This document shows, piece by piece, positions 7,904 to 14,920 of a stretch of 25,775 nucleotides of DNA. Position numbers and translations under genes: made by a program. Every line of letters starts with the position of its first letter. Position 1 is the stretch's first letter. Source of the DNA: Candidatus Omnitrophota bacterium (lineage in GTDB: Bacteria; Omnitrophota; Koll11; Zapsychrales; Zapsychraceae); the NCBI GenBank assembly GCA_023140095.1, contig JAGLMJ010000006.1, positions 1 through 25,775 on the forward strand. The letters run 5' to 3'. Under the pieces are notes generated by a model that was not told where the DNA came from, made no database searches, and saw nothing but the letters and a program-made list of their open reading frames with translations.

Positions 7904-9847
7904 TTATTTATTATCATCTTCCGCCTTAAAATCAGCGTCGATAATATCTTCCTTTTGTGTATCGGTTGCCGTTTGGCCTCCGCCTGGCTGGTCTTGCCCT
8001 TGCGCTTGAGCGTTCGCTTGTTGCGCGCCGCCGGCTTCCGGGCCCTGTTGTTCCGCCGCTTGCTGCGCGGCTGTCGCCTTATACACTTCTTCGGCTAACT
8101 TATGGCTTACCTTTTGAAGCGACTCGGTCCCCTGTTTGATCTTATCAGCATCTCCGGTCTTAATCGCCTCTTTAAGGTTATTCAATTCCTTCTCAATGTT
8201 CGCCTTATCATCGTCTGAAATCTTGTCTCCATAATCCTTAACCGATTTCTCCGTTGAATAGACAAGGGCGTTCGCCTGATTGGTCATCTCAACGGTTTCT
8301 TTCTGTTTCTTATCTTCTTCCGCGTATTTCTCCGCTTCCTTGACCATCTTCTTGATGTCTTCGTCGGAGAGTTTCGTCGGGGCCGTAATGCGGATGGACT
8401 GCTCCTTTCCTGTTCCTTTATCCTTGGCGTTGACATGAACAATCCCGTCGGTATCAATGTCAAAGGTTACTTCAATTTGAGGAACTCCGCGCGGCGCCGA
8501 CGGAATGCCGACGAGGTCAAAGCGGCCTAATTCCGCATTGTCGTTGGCCATTTGCCTCTCCCCTTGAAGAACGCGGATCGTTACAGCCTGCTGATTCTCC
8601 TCAGCCGTCGAGAAAACCTGGCTCTTCTTTATGGGGATCGTTGTGTTGCGCTCAATAAGCTTTGTGCACACGCCGCCCAAGGTCTCGATCCCGAGCGTCA
8701 GTGGAGTTACGTCCAGAAGCAGGACCTCTTTGGCATCACCCTTAATGATCCCGGATTGAATAGAAGCCCCTAAAGCAACACATTCCATGGGGTCGATTCC
8801 TCCCTCAATCTTCTGTCCGACTTCATCTTCGACAAATTTCTGGACACTGGGCATCCGTGTCGGCCCGCCGACAAGAATGACGCGGTCGACCTTGACATCT
8901 TCGCCGGCTTTCGACGAAGCGTCTTTGATCGCCTGAACAATAGGCTGCCGGCAACGATCAATGATCGGCGCGACTAAACTTTCAAGCTTGGCCCGCTCGA
9001 TCTTAAGATTAAGATGTTTCGGCCCGCTCGAATCAGCCGTAATAAACGGTAGATTCACGTCGGTAGAGATGGTGCTTGAGAGTTCAACCTTCGCTTTTTC
9101 AGCGGCTTCACGCAAGCGTTGAAAGGCCATCTTGTCGTTCGCCAGATCAATGCCCGATTCTTTCTTGAACTCTTCGCAGATATATTCGATCAGCACATTG
9201 TCCATGTCGGTGCCGCCAAGCTGATTATCGCCGCACGTCGAGAGGACCTCAAAGGTCGCCGCCTTATGCTCTTCGTCCCATCCCATTTCAAGAATGGTGA
9301 CATCGAGCGTCCCTCCGCCAAAGTCAAAAACCATGATCTTTTGTTCTTTGCCGGCTTTGTCCAACCCATAGGCCAAGCACGCCGCTGTAGGCTCATTGAT
9401 AATACGCAAAACCTTTAATCCGGCGATCTCGCCGGCATCTTTCGTGGACTGCCTCTGATTATCATTAAAATACGCAGGAACCGTGATCACGGCCTCGTCG
9501 ACCGTATCTCCGAGATATTTCTCGGCATCCGCTTTGATCTTCTGAAGAATAAACGCGCTGATCTGCTGCGGCGTAAATTCCTTGCCGCCTACTTTGAATT
9601 TATGGTTGGTCCCCATTTTTCGTTTCGCCGCGTAAACGGTCCCTTCCGAATTGATCGGAGCTTGCCGTCGTGCCGGCTCCCCGACGAGCCGCTGCCCGTC
9701 TTTCGTAAAAGCGACGAATGACGGGAACGCCTTTCCTGAAGCCACGCCAGCGCCTTCCGCCGACGGGATGATCGTCGGACGGCCCCCCTCCATCACGGAT
9801 GCCGCCGAGTTAGATGTTCCAAGATCGATTCCTATTGCTTTTGCCAT
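7904..9847 (-). CDS. dnaK: Chaperone protein DnaK (Hsp70)
   Basis: ATP-dependent Hsp70 chaperone in the cytoplasm, working with DnaJ and GrpE. The 647-aa length is typical. The ATPase domain begins [17 protein letters not shown] (family usually GTTNS) and holds the phosphate loop [10 protein letters not shown] and adenosine motif [14 protein letters not shown]. The substrate domain contains [17 protein letters not shown]. An Ala/Gln/Gly-rich tail ends [13 protein letters not shown]. The segment around [17 protein letters not shown] and [17 protein letters not shown] differs from the E. coli type and resembles the form I recall from archaeal and some candidate-phylum DnaKs. ATG is preceded by a strong AAAGGAGGAG. 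It sits between grpE (67 nt) and dnaJ (81 nt), under CIRCE control. Confidence 0.98.
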   Translation of the reverse strand: MAKAIGIDLGTSNSAASVMEGGRPTIIPSAEGAGVASGKAFPSFVAFTKDGQRLVGEPARRQAPINSEGTVYAAKRKMGTNHKFKVGGKEFTPQQISAFILQKIKADAEKYLGDTVDEAVITVPAYFNDNQRQSTKDAGEIAGLKVLRIINEPTAACLAYGLDKAGKEQKIMVFDFGGGTLDVTILEMGWDEEHKAATFEVLSTCGDNQLGGTDMDNVLIEYICEEFKKESGIDLANDKMAFQRLREAAEKAKVELSSTISTDVNLPFITADSSGPKHLNLKIERAKLESLVAPIIDRCRQPIVQAIKDASSKAGEDVKVDRVILVGGPTRMPSVQKFVEDEVGQKIEGGIDPMECVALGASIQSGIIKGDAKEVLLLDVTPLTLGIETLGGVCTKLIERNTTIPIKKSQVFSTAEENQQAVTIRVLQGERQMANDNAELGRFDLVGIPSAPRGVPQIEVTFDIDTDGIVHVNAKDKGTGKEQSIRITAPTKLSDEDIKKMVKEAEKYAEEDKKQKETVEMTNQANALVYSTEKSVKDYGDKISDDDKANIEKELNNLKEAIKTGDADKIKQGTESLQKVSHKLAEEVYKATAAQQAAEQQGPEAGGAQQANAQAQGQDQPGGGQTATDTQKEDIIDADFKAEDDNK

Positions 9848-9872
9848 TATGCTCCTCCTTTAAAATAAACCC

Positions 9873-9902
9873 TGCAGGAGTACGGCATGCCGTTCTCCTG
9901 CA
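9873..9902 (-). other. Near-perfect 30-bp palindrome between grpE and dnaK
   Basis: The two halves, TGCAGGAGTACGGCA (9873-9887) and TGCCGTTCTCCTGCA (9888-9902), are complementary except for one T-T mismatch. In the transcript it forms a long GC-rich stem just after the grpE stop and about 15 nt upstream of the dnaK Shine-Dalgarno. The following bases on the minus strand are GGGTTTATTTTAAAGG, so a weak terminator or attenuator is possible. An RNase barrier that tunes grpE to dnaK ratio is equally likely. Confidence 0.65.
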
Positions 9903-9914
9903 ATATTAATATTC

Positions 9915-10472
9915 TTATTTTCTCCGCGCAACTTTCACCTTCGCCGTGCGGATCACCTTTTCGCCGAGACGGTATCCTTTTTGAAATTCTTCCATGACCA
10001 TACCGTCATCCATCTCTTCGGTTTCTTCCTGCATCAAAACCTCATGACAATGAGGATCGAATATCTTTCCCTGCGCTTCAACCGGCACAACACCATTGTT
10101 TTTAAGCATCTCATGGACATGGGCCATGACCATTTCGATCCCTTTAAGAAATGCCGCATAATCCTGATGTTTCGCTTTTGCCGACTCGACCGAACGCTCA
10201 AGATTATCAAGGATCCCCAAGAATTCCGCAATAAGCCCTTCATTAGCGAACTTTACAAACTCCTGCTTCTCGCGGTCCATCCGTTTACGGGCATTCTCAA
10301 ATTCCGCGTATAAACGGATATACTGTTCCTTGTATTTTGCGGCCTCTTCAATGAGCCGAGCATGTTCGGATTCTTTAATCTTGACCATCTTTTCCTTAAG
10401 AGGCTTTTCGCCCTTTTTCGACGGGTCCTTTTGCCGGTCCTTTTTCTCTGTCTCAATATTCTTATTCATCAT
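9915..10472 (-). CDS. grpE: Nucleotide exchange factor GrpE
   Basis: Dimeric cytoplasmic factor that releases ADP from DnaK. The 185-aa length is normal. A charged Lys/Glu-rich N-terminus (1-40) leads into the long coiled coil with KEQYIRLYAEFENARKRMDRE (about 48-68). The C-terminal beta domain carries FDPHCHEVLM and the closing GYRLGEKVIRTAKVKVA signature. Two adjacent ATGs (10472 and 10469) could serve as start, and the first was chosen by reading length. It lies 4 nt after the hrcA stop, consistent with coupled translation, and is followed by the palindrome before dnaK. Confidence 0.97.
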   Translation of the reverse strand: MMNKNIETEKKDRQKDPSKKGEKPLKEKMVKIKESEHARLIEEAAKYKEQYIRLYAEFENARKRMDREKQEFVKFANEGLIAEFLGILDNLERSVESAKAKHQDYAAFLKGIEMVMAHVHEMLKNNGVVPVEAQGKIFDPHCHEVLMQEETEEMDDGMVMEEFQKGYRLGEKVIRTAKVKVARRK

Positions 10473-10476
10473 GCCC

Positions 10477-11226
10477 TTAGAGGATCTCTCCCATCAGATT
10501 TGAAAAATAATCTAAAGTTGAAACGACCTTGTTGTAATCCATCCGAGTCGGGCCGAGGATCGCGATGCGTCCGCTCGGGCCTTGTTTAGATTTATATTTT
10601 GAAACAACCAGCGAACAGCCGTCAATATTCGAGCATTCCATTTCGCGGCCGATCAAAATACCGATCCTCTTTACCAGATCACGGTTAATAACCTTCAGCA
10701 ATCTTTCTTTTTCATCCAGTGCAGCTAATATATTTTTGATCTTTTTAATATCCCTGTTGACATCCTGATAGTCGGGATATCCCATAATAAAGCTTGTTCC
10801 CCCGCAAAATAATTTATGATCCCATCCATCAACAGATACAATGCTGGTGTAGTGCGTCATGTTCGATAATACTTCTGAGGTCTTCTCCAGCAATGCCTCC
10901 ATCTCGAACGTCTCGCGTTCATATTCTTCCTTAATGCGCCTCTTCTCCGCTTCTAATAATTGGATCTCATCGATAAAGTTATCGACATAATATCGATAAC
11001 CCGATTGAGTGGGCACCCTTCCTGCAGAAGTATGCGGATGGGTCAAATAACCTTCTTCTTCCAGATCGGCTAAAATATTACGAACCGTTGCGGAACTTAG
11101 ATCCAGAGAACATTCCCTGGCAATCCGCGCAGAACTTACCGGAGTCACAGTCACAATGTACTGCTCTATCGTCAGGCGCAGGATCTCATCTTTTCTCGCT
11201 AGAATATCAATTCGTCGTGAGACCAC
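10477..11226 (-). CDS. hrcA: Heat-inducible transcription repressor HrcA, unusually short
   Basis: Repressor that binds the CIRCE operator when folded by GroEL and releases it on heat shock. The N-terminal winged helix is complete: HTH about 30-52 (SSARIARECSLDLSSATVRN) and wing LTHPHTSAGRVPTQSGYRYYVD (61-82). The C-terminal part has GGTSFIMGYPDY (142-153), the GAF-like IGxE..CSLVVSKY region and GPTRMDYNKVV (225-235). At 249 aa it is about 90-100 residues shorter than standard HrcA. The missing part lies between residues about 130 and 140, where homologues carry the first half of the GAF-like domain and the dimerising insertion. The start is GTG 11226 with AAGGA 6-7 nt upstream. It is the first gene after the CIRCE element. 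Confidence 0.95.
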   Translation of the reverse strand: MVSRRIDILARKDEILRLTIEQYIVTVTPVSSARIARECSLDLSSATVRNILADLEEEGYLTHPHTSAGRVPTQSGYRYYVDNFIDEIQLLEAEKRRIKEEYERETFEMEALLEKTSEVLSNMTHYTSIVSVDGWDHKLFCGGTSFIMGYPDYQDVNRDIKKIKNILAALDEKERLLKVINRDLVKRIGILIGREMECSNIDGCSLVVSKYKSKQGPSGRIAILGPTRMDYNKVVSTLDYFSNLMGEIL

Positions 11227-11284
11227 GTAATATCCTTATTAATATATCTTCATTAGTTCTAAATACTTACTTTTCTGCTTAAAA

Positions 11285-11311
11285 TTAGCACTCTTAAGGC
11301 TCGAATGCTAA
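11285..11311 (-). promoter_or_regulatory. CIRCE operator (HrcA binding site)
   Basis: On the plus strand it reads TTAGCACTC (11285-11293), nine spacer bases, then GAATGCTAA (11303-11311). The consensus is TTAGCACTC-N9-GAGTGCTAA, so 17 of 18 conserved bases match (one A for G). It lies seven bases downstream of the -10 box, over the predicted transcription start, where HrcA binding would block initiation, and about 60 nt upstream of the hrcA start codon. This indicates autoregulated heat-shock control of the whole hrcA-grpE-dnaK-dnaJ unit. Confidence 0.96.
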
Positions 11312-11317
11312 GTCGGC

Positions 11318-11345
11318 ATTATAACAAAAAAATATTTGTTGTCAA
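11318..11345 (-). promoter_or_regulatory. Consensus sigma-70 promoter of the heat-shock operon
   Basis: On the minus strand a perfect TTGACA (11340-11345) and a perfect TATAAT (11318-11323) are separated by 16 nt rich in A and T. Transcription would begin near 11311, at the edge of CIRCE, giving an 85-nt leader before hrcA. Full consensus boxes imply a strong housekeeping promoter whose activity is set by repression rather than by an alternative sigma factor. Confidence 0.93.
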
Positions 11346-11367
11346 CAGAGATTTTCTGGCCCCTCCG

Positions 11368-12230
11368 CTATTGGAAAAACGAGATCATCAATACCCCCAG
11401 AACCATCAAAACGACACCAATAAGCCTCTCGCGCAACCCTTTCTCCTTAAAAAGAAAAAGGCCGAAAAGAGAGGTCATGATCACGCTTGTCCGCTTAACC
11501 GCGATCAAATAAGGAACCAGCGTCATCTTAATAGCAATCATCTGAAAAATAAGGGCCAGCGCCTGCAAGTCCCCACAGCGGCCAAAAATAGCCAGGCACT
11601 CCTGATCTGCCGTCCGACATCTGATGAATTTCTCCACATGGTCACCCCTAACGTTATCGAGAGCATAAAGTTCAGCGTGAACAACCACATGAAGGCCGAA
11701 GAATGCACAACCCCCACCTTGTCCAGATTCCCGGAAATACTGAAAAAGATCTCGACCATCAGCATATAACGGACGCCTTTTTCCCTTATGAGACATTCAA
11801 AGGGTTCCCACAAATTCTTGCGGTACTCCTTCAGGTGAAGGACATATGATCCCGCAACGATTAACAGGATCCCAACAACCCCTAAAAGGTCCGGGAATTC
11901 TCCGAGAATGATCGGTGATGTGACCAAAAGAAATAGCGGCGTAAAGGCGAGCATCGGCACGGCGATCGAAAGGTCAGAATATTTGATCGCCTTGAAATAA
12001 AAGATCGAGGCGAACGTCAAAAGAACCGTAGAGATTGCCACCGACCTCCAAAACAAAGGGCCCAACGGCGGAATGCCGTCGAAAATCAGGCAAACCGCCA
12101 ACAATGGTAATGAAAAGAAGAACCAACCCCACGCCACCACGCAGGGATCAACGCGATCGATGATCTTTTTCCCAAAGACATCCTGCAATGAGATAAAAAA
12201 GGCTGTTACCAACATTAAAGGAAGCCACAT
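11368..12230 (-). pseudogene. EamA/DMT family transporter, interrupted by a 1-nt frameshift
   Basis: A ten-helix drug/metabolite transporter (EamA) of unknown substrate in the inner membrane. Frame one runs from ATG 12230 to a premature stop at 11538 (230 aa). Its last ten residues (TCRRWPLFFR) are out of family. The proper C-terminus, from DLQALALIFQMIAIK through AVKRTSVIMTSLFGLFLFKE to GVLMISFFQ, is in another frame ending at 11368. Adding one G to the GGGG run (plus-strand C run 11571-11574) joins them as a normal 287-aa EamA protein. It could be a sequencing or assembly error, a recent inactivation, or a -1 slippage site, because tRNA re-pairing on the G run would give the same product. 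Its stop lies 23 bp before the -35 box of hrcA. Confidence 0.85.
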
Positions 12231-12280
12231 AATAGATCCGGGATTATTTAATCAATTTAGAGGCCACTGAAGACGCTTAT

Positions 12281-12934
12281 CTATTGCCCGCGCATCTGAC
12301 GGATCCATTTGTTGTACGTCTTCCTGGGAAGCAATTGGGAGAAATGGGCCAGCCATTCATAATGGACCTGCATCCAAATACCGAAATACGTTATTGGAGG
12401 CTGCGAAGATTTTAGAGAATAGGGAGAAAAGAATGCTTTTAGATGTTTTCCGGGCTCATCCCTTATGATCCGGCGAAACCGGTAAAGATGAAAAGGAGAG
12501 CTCACAACGATCAGCTTATCCCATCCGTGATTTTTTACGGTTTTATACGCCATGCGCCAGTTGGTTTTGGAACTAAACGACTTTTTCTCTAAAAATACTT
12601 TTCCCCTCGGGACACCCGCATCGATCAGAAATTGTCTCATCCCTTTTGACCCGAAAACGTTAAACCTCGGCCTTGCCCCTCCCACACATAAAATATAATT
12701 TACCGTTCCTTCCTGATATAGATCAAGAACATGGTCAAGCCGGCGAAGCGTCTCGGGGCCTGACTCTCCTGTTTCTTTATCAAAGTCATTGATCAGAACA
12801 GCCGCAATCGATACCTTTGGAATGGGGTCCTCGAAAGTCTGTATAACGGCCCAGGACCACAGACCCGCCCCGATAAGATCGATACACACGATAAAGAATA
12901 TACCGTGCAGGAATTTAAATAAGAATTTTTTCAT
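12281..12934 (-). CDS. YdcF/SanA/ElyC-like DUF218 protein
   Basis: A 217-aa protein with one N-terminal membrane helix (about 8-31) and a DUF218 domain facing the periplasm. Family residues are AAVLINDFD near 44-52, LCVGGARPRF near 83-92, the central GVPRGKVFLEKKSFSSKTNWRMA (about 110-132) and IVVSSPFHLYRFRRI (about 143-157). Related E. coli proteins SanA and ElyC affect envelope integrity and peptidoglycan or lipid-carrier metabolism, but the reaction is not established. It lies 50 nt upstream of the EamA gene on the same strand. The Shine-Dalgarno is weak, and the ATG directly precedes a Lys-rich start and helix as expected. Confidence 0.85.
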   Translation of the reverse strand: MKKFLFKFLHGIFFIVCIDLIGAGLWSWAVIQTFEDPIPKVSIAAVLINDFDKETGESGPETLRRLDHVLDLYQEGTVNYILCVGGARPRFNVFGSKGMRQFLIDAGVPRGKVFLEKKSFSSKTNWRMAYKTVKNHGWDKLIVVSSPFHLYRFRRIIRDEPGKHLKAFFSPYSLKSSQPPITYFGIWMQVHYEWLAHFSQLLPRKTYNKWIRQMRGQ

Positions 12935-13040
12935 CGGATCAAAATTTAAAGAACGCTATTGAAGGTAGCAACAGATTAATTTAGTTTCAGAGCTTTTACG
13001 GCACGGGATACGTGACGCGTTTTCCATAAGCAGAGAATTC

Positions 13041-13562
13041 TTATTTGCCTGATTTATTCAATTGGAAAAACTCAATGACCTGCAATATCCCTATCCCTAA
13101 ATATCCAACAAGAATAAGCCAGAGACCGTAGCCGATATTTACCTTTAATATGATCTTGTCGAGATCCGTGGTCATTATCTTAAAGGTCGCAAAAGCAAAA
13201 ATAGCAATACCAATAACCCCAATAGCCAGCCTGACCCACTTGTTGTCTTTAAGCGCATTCGTCAGACCAAACATAACAACAGCCAAAAGCGGAACGCCCC
13301 ATATCAGGAAACTCTTCTTATCGGCATTTTCGATATCAGGCTGAAAGATGTTGATGACGCTGATCATGAACCGGGATTCTTCGCTGTTGGCAAGAATAGG
13401 CACCTTAAAACCGCTGATGCTGTCGATCGTGGCTTGCTTCTTTCCCGTCAGTAATTTGGTTACCCCTCCGATGGCTTCAGACTCTACCGAGACCCATGGC
13501 AAAAAGAATGAAACAAAAATGATCAATACCAGAACGGCCATAATCGTTTTTCTGATTTTCAT
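13041..13562 (-). CDS. Uncharacterised four-helix membrane protein
   Basis: I do not recognise this 173-aa protein. It begins MKIRKTIMAVLVLIIFVSFFLPWVSVES, a membrane helix ending in an FLPW motif seen in several small unknown membrane proteins. A polar loop of about 60 residues follows (GKKQATIDSISGFKVP... NIFQPDIENADKKS), then three more helices (about 84-103, 112-130 and 140-162). The polar loop after helix one probably faces the periplasm. The start was set at ATG 13562 rather than an in-frame ATG 57 nt upstream, because AAGGAGGAG sits 4-5 nt before it and the upstream residues look non-coding. It is monocistronic or leads into DUF218 after a 106-nt gap. Confidence 0.75.
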   Translation of the reverse strand: MKIRKTIMAVLVLIIFVSFFLPWVSVESEAIGGVTKLLTGKKQATIDSISGFKVPILANSEESRFMISVINIFQPDIENADKKSFLIWGVPLLAVVMFGLTNALKDNKWVRLAIGVIGIAIFAFATFKIMTTDLDKIILKVNIGYGLWLILVGYLGIGILQVIEFFQLNKSGK

Positions 13563-13960
13563 CTTCTCCTCCTTTTTAGTTTCAAATATGTTATTGAGAA
13601 TGACTGCCTGTCCGGTCACCCTTTCCCCAAGTTTTCTTCAAATACGAATCTCTTCCCGAGAAAACCGATAAGTATTATACGGAATAGGAACTGTTGTGGA
13701 TTTTCGCATCTGAAATTCAACTAAATTTACCTTTTCCCTATGTTTAGAAATATTATTATATCACTCAAGCGAAAAAAAGTAATGATTTTACGCAAATCGG
13801 AGAACGCCATAATATTGACAGAAAAATTTATTTTCCCATACAGGATATTATCATAATTCATCACCTCCATGCCCGGGCATCCGTGAAAAAAGCCCCTGCC
13901 ATCTTGACTTTCGCATTTTAAAAGATTAGAATTAATTATTAACCACCTTCGGAGGACTAA
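13563..13960. other. Divergent intergenic region, 398 nt
   Basis: AT-rich spacer between a leftward membrane protein gene and the rightward glycan operon. It holds a strong Shine-Dalgarno for the left gene (13564-13574), a candidate -10 TATAAT for that gene at 13674-13679 without a good -35, a 12-bp palindrome ATGCCCGGGCAT at 13869-13880, and the rightward promoter at 13904-13932. A TTGACA at 13815-13820 on the plus strand has no good -10 partner. No RNA gene was recognised. Confidence 0.6.
13904..13932 (+). promoter_or_regulatory. Sigma-70 promoter of the glycan operon
   Basis: TTGACT (13904-13909) and TAGAAT (13927-13932) are spaced by 17 nt, each matching the consensus at five of six positions. 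The transcript would start near 13939, 22 nt before the ATG of the first glycosyltransferase, with GGAGG at 13951-13955 in the leader. Confidence 0.7.
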
Positions 13961-14893
13961 ATGGATATAAGCGTAATAATACCCGTATATAACGAAAACC
14001 AAAATGTTCCCATTTTATATAAAGAGCTCAATGATGTCCTGCCCGGCCTCAACAAAGAGTATGAGATCATTTTTATAAATGACGGGAGCACTGATAACAC
14101 CTTAAAAAATCTAAAAGACATTTATTCCAAAGACCGAAAGGTCAGGATCATTGATCTAAAAAGAAATTTTGGTCAGACAGCGGCTATTGCGGCTGGTTTT
14201 GAACTTGCAGAAGGTGGAATTGTCATAACAATGGACGGTGACCTCCAAAATGATCCTCACGATATTCCTAGATTCTTAGAAGAAATCAACAAAGGATTCG
14301 ATATCGTAAGCGGTTGGAGAAAGAAAAGAAAGGATTTCTTTTTAAGAGTAATCCTTTCTAGAATAGCCAGTTGTTTGATCTCAAAAATATTAGGTTTAAA
14401 ATTGCACGATTACGGCTGCACTCTTAAGGCATACCAAAAAAAAGTTATTAAGGATATAAACCTGTATGGAGATATGCACCGGTTTATTCCTGCTGTCGCA
14501 AGTTCAAGCGGCGCAAAAATTGCGGAGATCGAGGTTAACCACAGGCCGCGAAAATATGAACAATCAAAATACAACTTAAATAGGATTATCAAAGTGTCTT
14601 TAGATCTTCTCTTATTGGCGTTTTTGTCCGAATATCATACAAAACCGATAAGGTTCTTTGGGGGCCTGGGCATCATAAGTTTTCTTTTAGGCACTTTTTC
14701 GATCATAGCCCTGATTTACATGAAGGTTTTCTCCGGCATAGACATGACGGGTAACCCTTTGATCATTCTTGCAACCCTATTTATTTTAGTCAGCATGCAA
14801 TTCATTTCCATCGGCTTTGTAAGCGAAATCAATATCCGCACATATTACGAATCACAGAATAAAAAGATCTACAGCATAAAAGAGATCATTTAA
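13961..14893 (+). CDS. GT2 polyprenyl-phosphate glycosyltransferase (GtrB/DPM1-like)
   Basis: Likely transfers a sugar from a nucleotide donor to polyprenyl phosphate on the cytoplasmic face of the inner membrane, giving a lipid-linked donor for membrane GT-C enzymes. The 310-aa protein has a GT-A fold (1-225) with ISVIIPVYNE at the start, DGS at 41-43, the metal-binding MDGDLQ (91-96) and the DYGCTLKAY motif characteristic of the dolichol-phosphate mannosyltransferase/GtrB group. Two membrane helices follow (about 232-256 and 266-290). It starts with ATG six nt after GGAGG. It is first in the operon, directly ahead of a GT39-like transferase, its natural partner type. The sugar is not predictable. 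Confidence 0.92.
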   Translation: MDISVIIPVYNENQNVPILYKELNDVLPGLNKEYEIIFINDGSTDNTLKNLKDIYSKDRKVRIIDLKRNFGQTAAIAAGFELAEGGIVITMDGDLQNDPHDIPRFLEEINKGFDIVSGWRKKRKDFFLRVILSRIASCLISKILGLKLHDYGCTLKAYQKKVIKDINLYGDMHRFIPAVASSSGAKIAEIEVNHRPRKYEQSKYNLNRIIKVSLDLLLLAFLSEYHTKPIRFFGGLGIISFLLGTFSIIALIYMKVFSGIDMTGNPLIILATLFILVSMQFISIGFVSEINIRTYYESQNKKIYSIKEII

Positions 14894-14920
14894 TAATCGC
14901 AAATTAACCAATACCACTTG

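Noticed and set aside
13563..13619. Upstream ATG for the four-helix membrane protein
   Set aside because: AAGGAGGAG directly precedes the downstream ATG at 13562; the extension would place the ribosome-binding site inside the coding region.
13815..13820. Perfect plus-strand TTGACA as a second promoter for the glycan operon
   Set aside because: No acceptable -10 box occurs 16-18 nt downstream; the TTGACT/TAGAAT pair at 13904-13932 is much better.
13727..13861. Minus-strand 44-codon ORF beginning MNYDNILYGKINF, with GGAGG upstream, in the divergent spacer
   Set aside because: The Shine-Dalgarno is only two bases from the ATG, the residues look like translated AT-rich spacer, and no family is recognised.
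13869..13880. Palindrome ATGCCCGGGCAT as a terminator or operator
   Set aside because: It is short, has no T run after it on either strand and no repeat elsewhere; it is mentioned only as part of the spacer.
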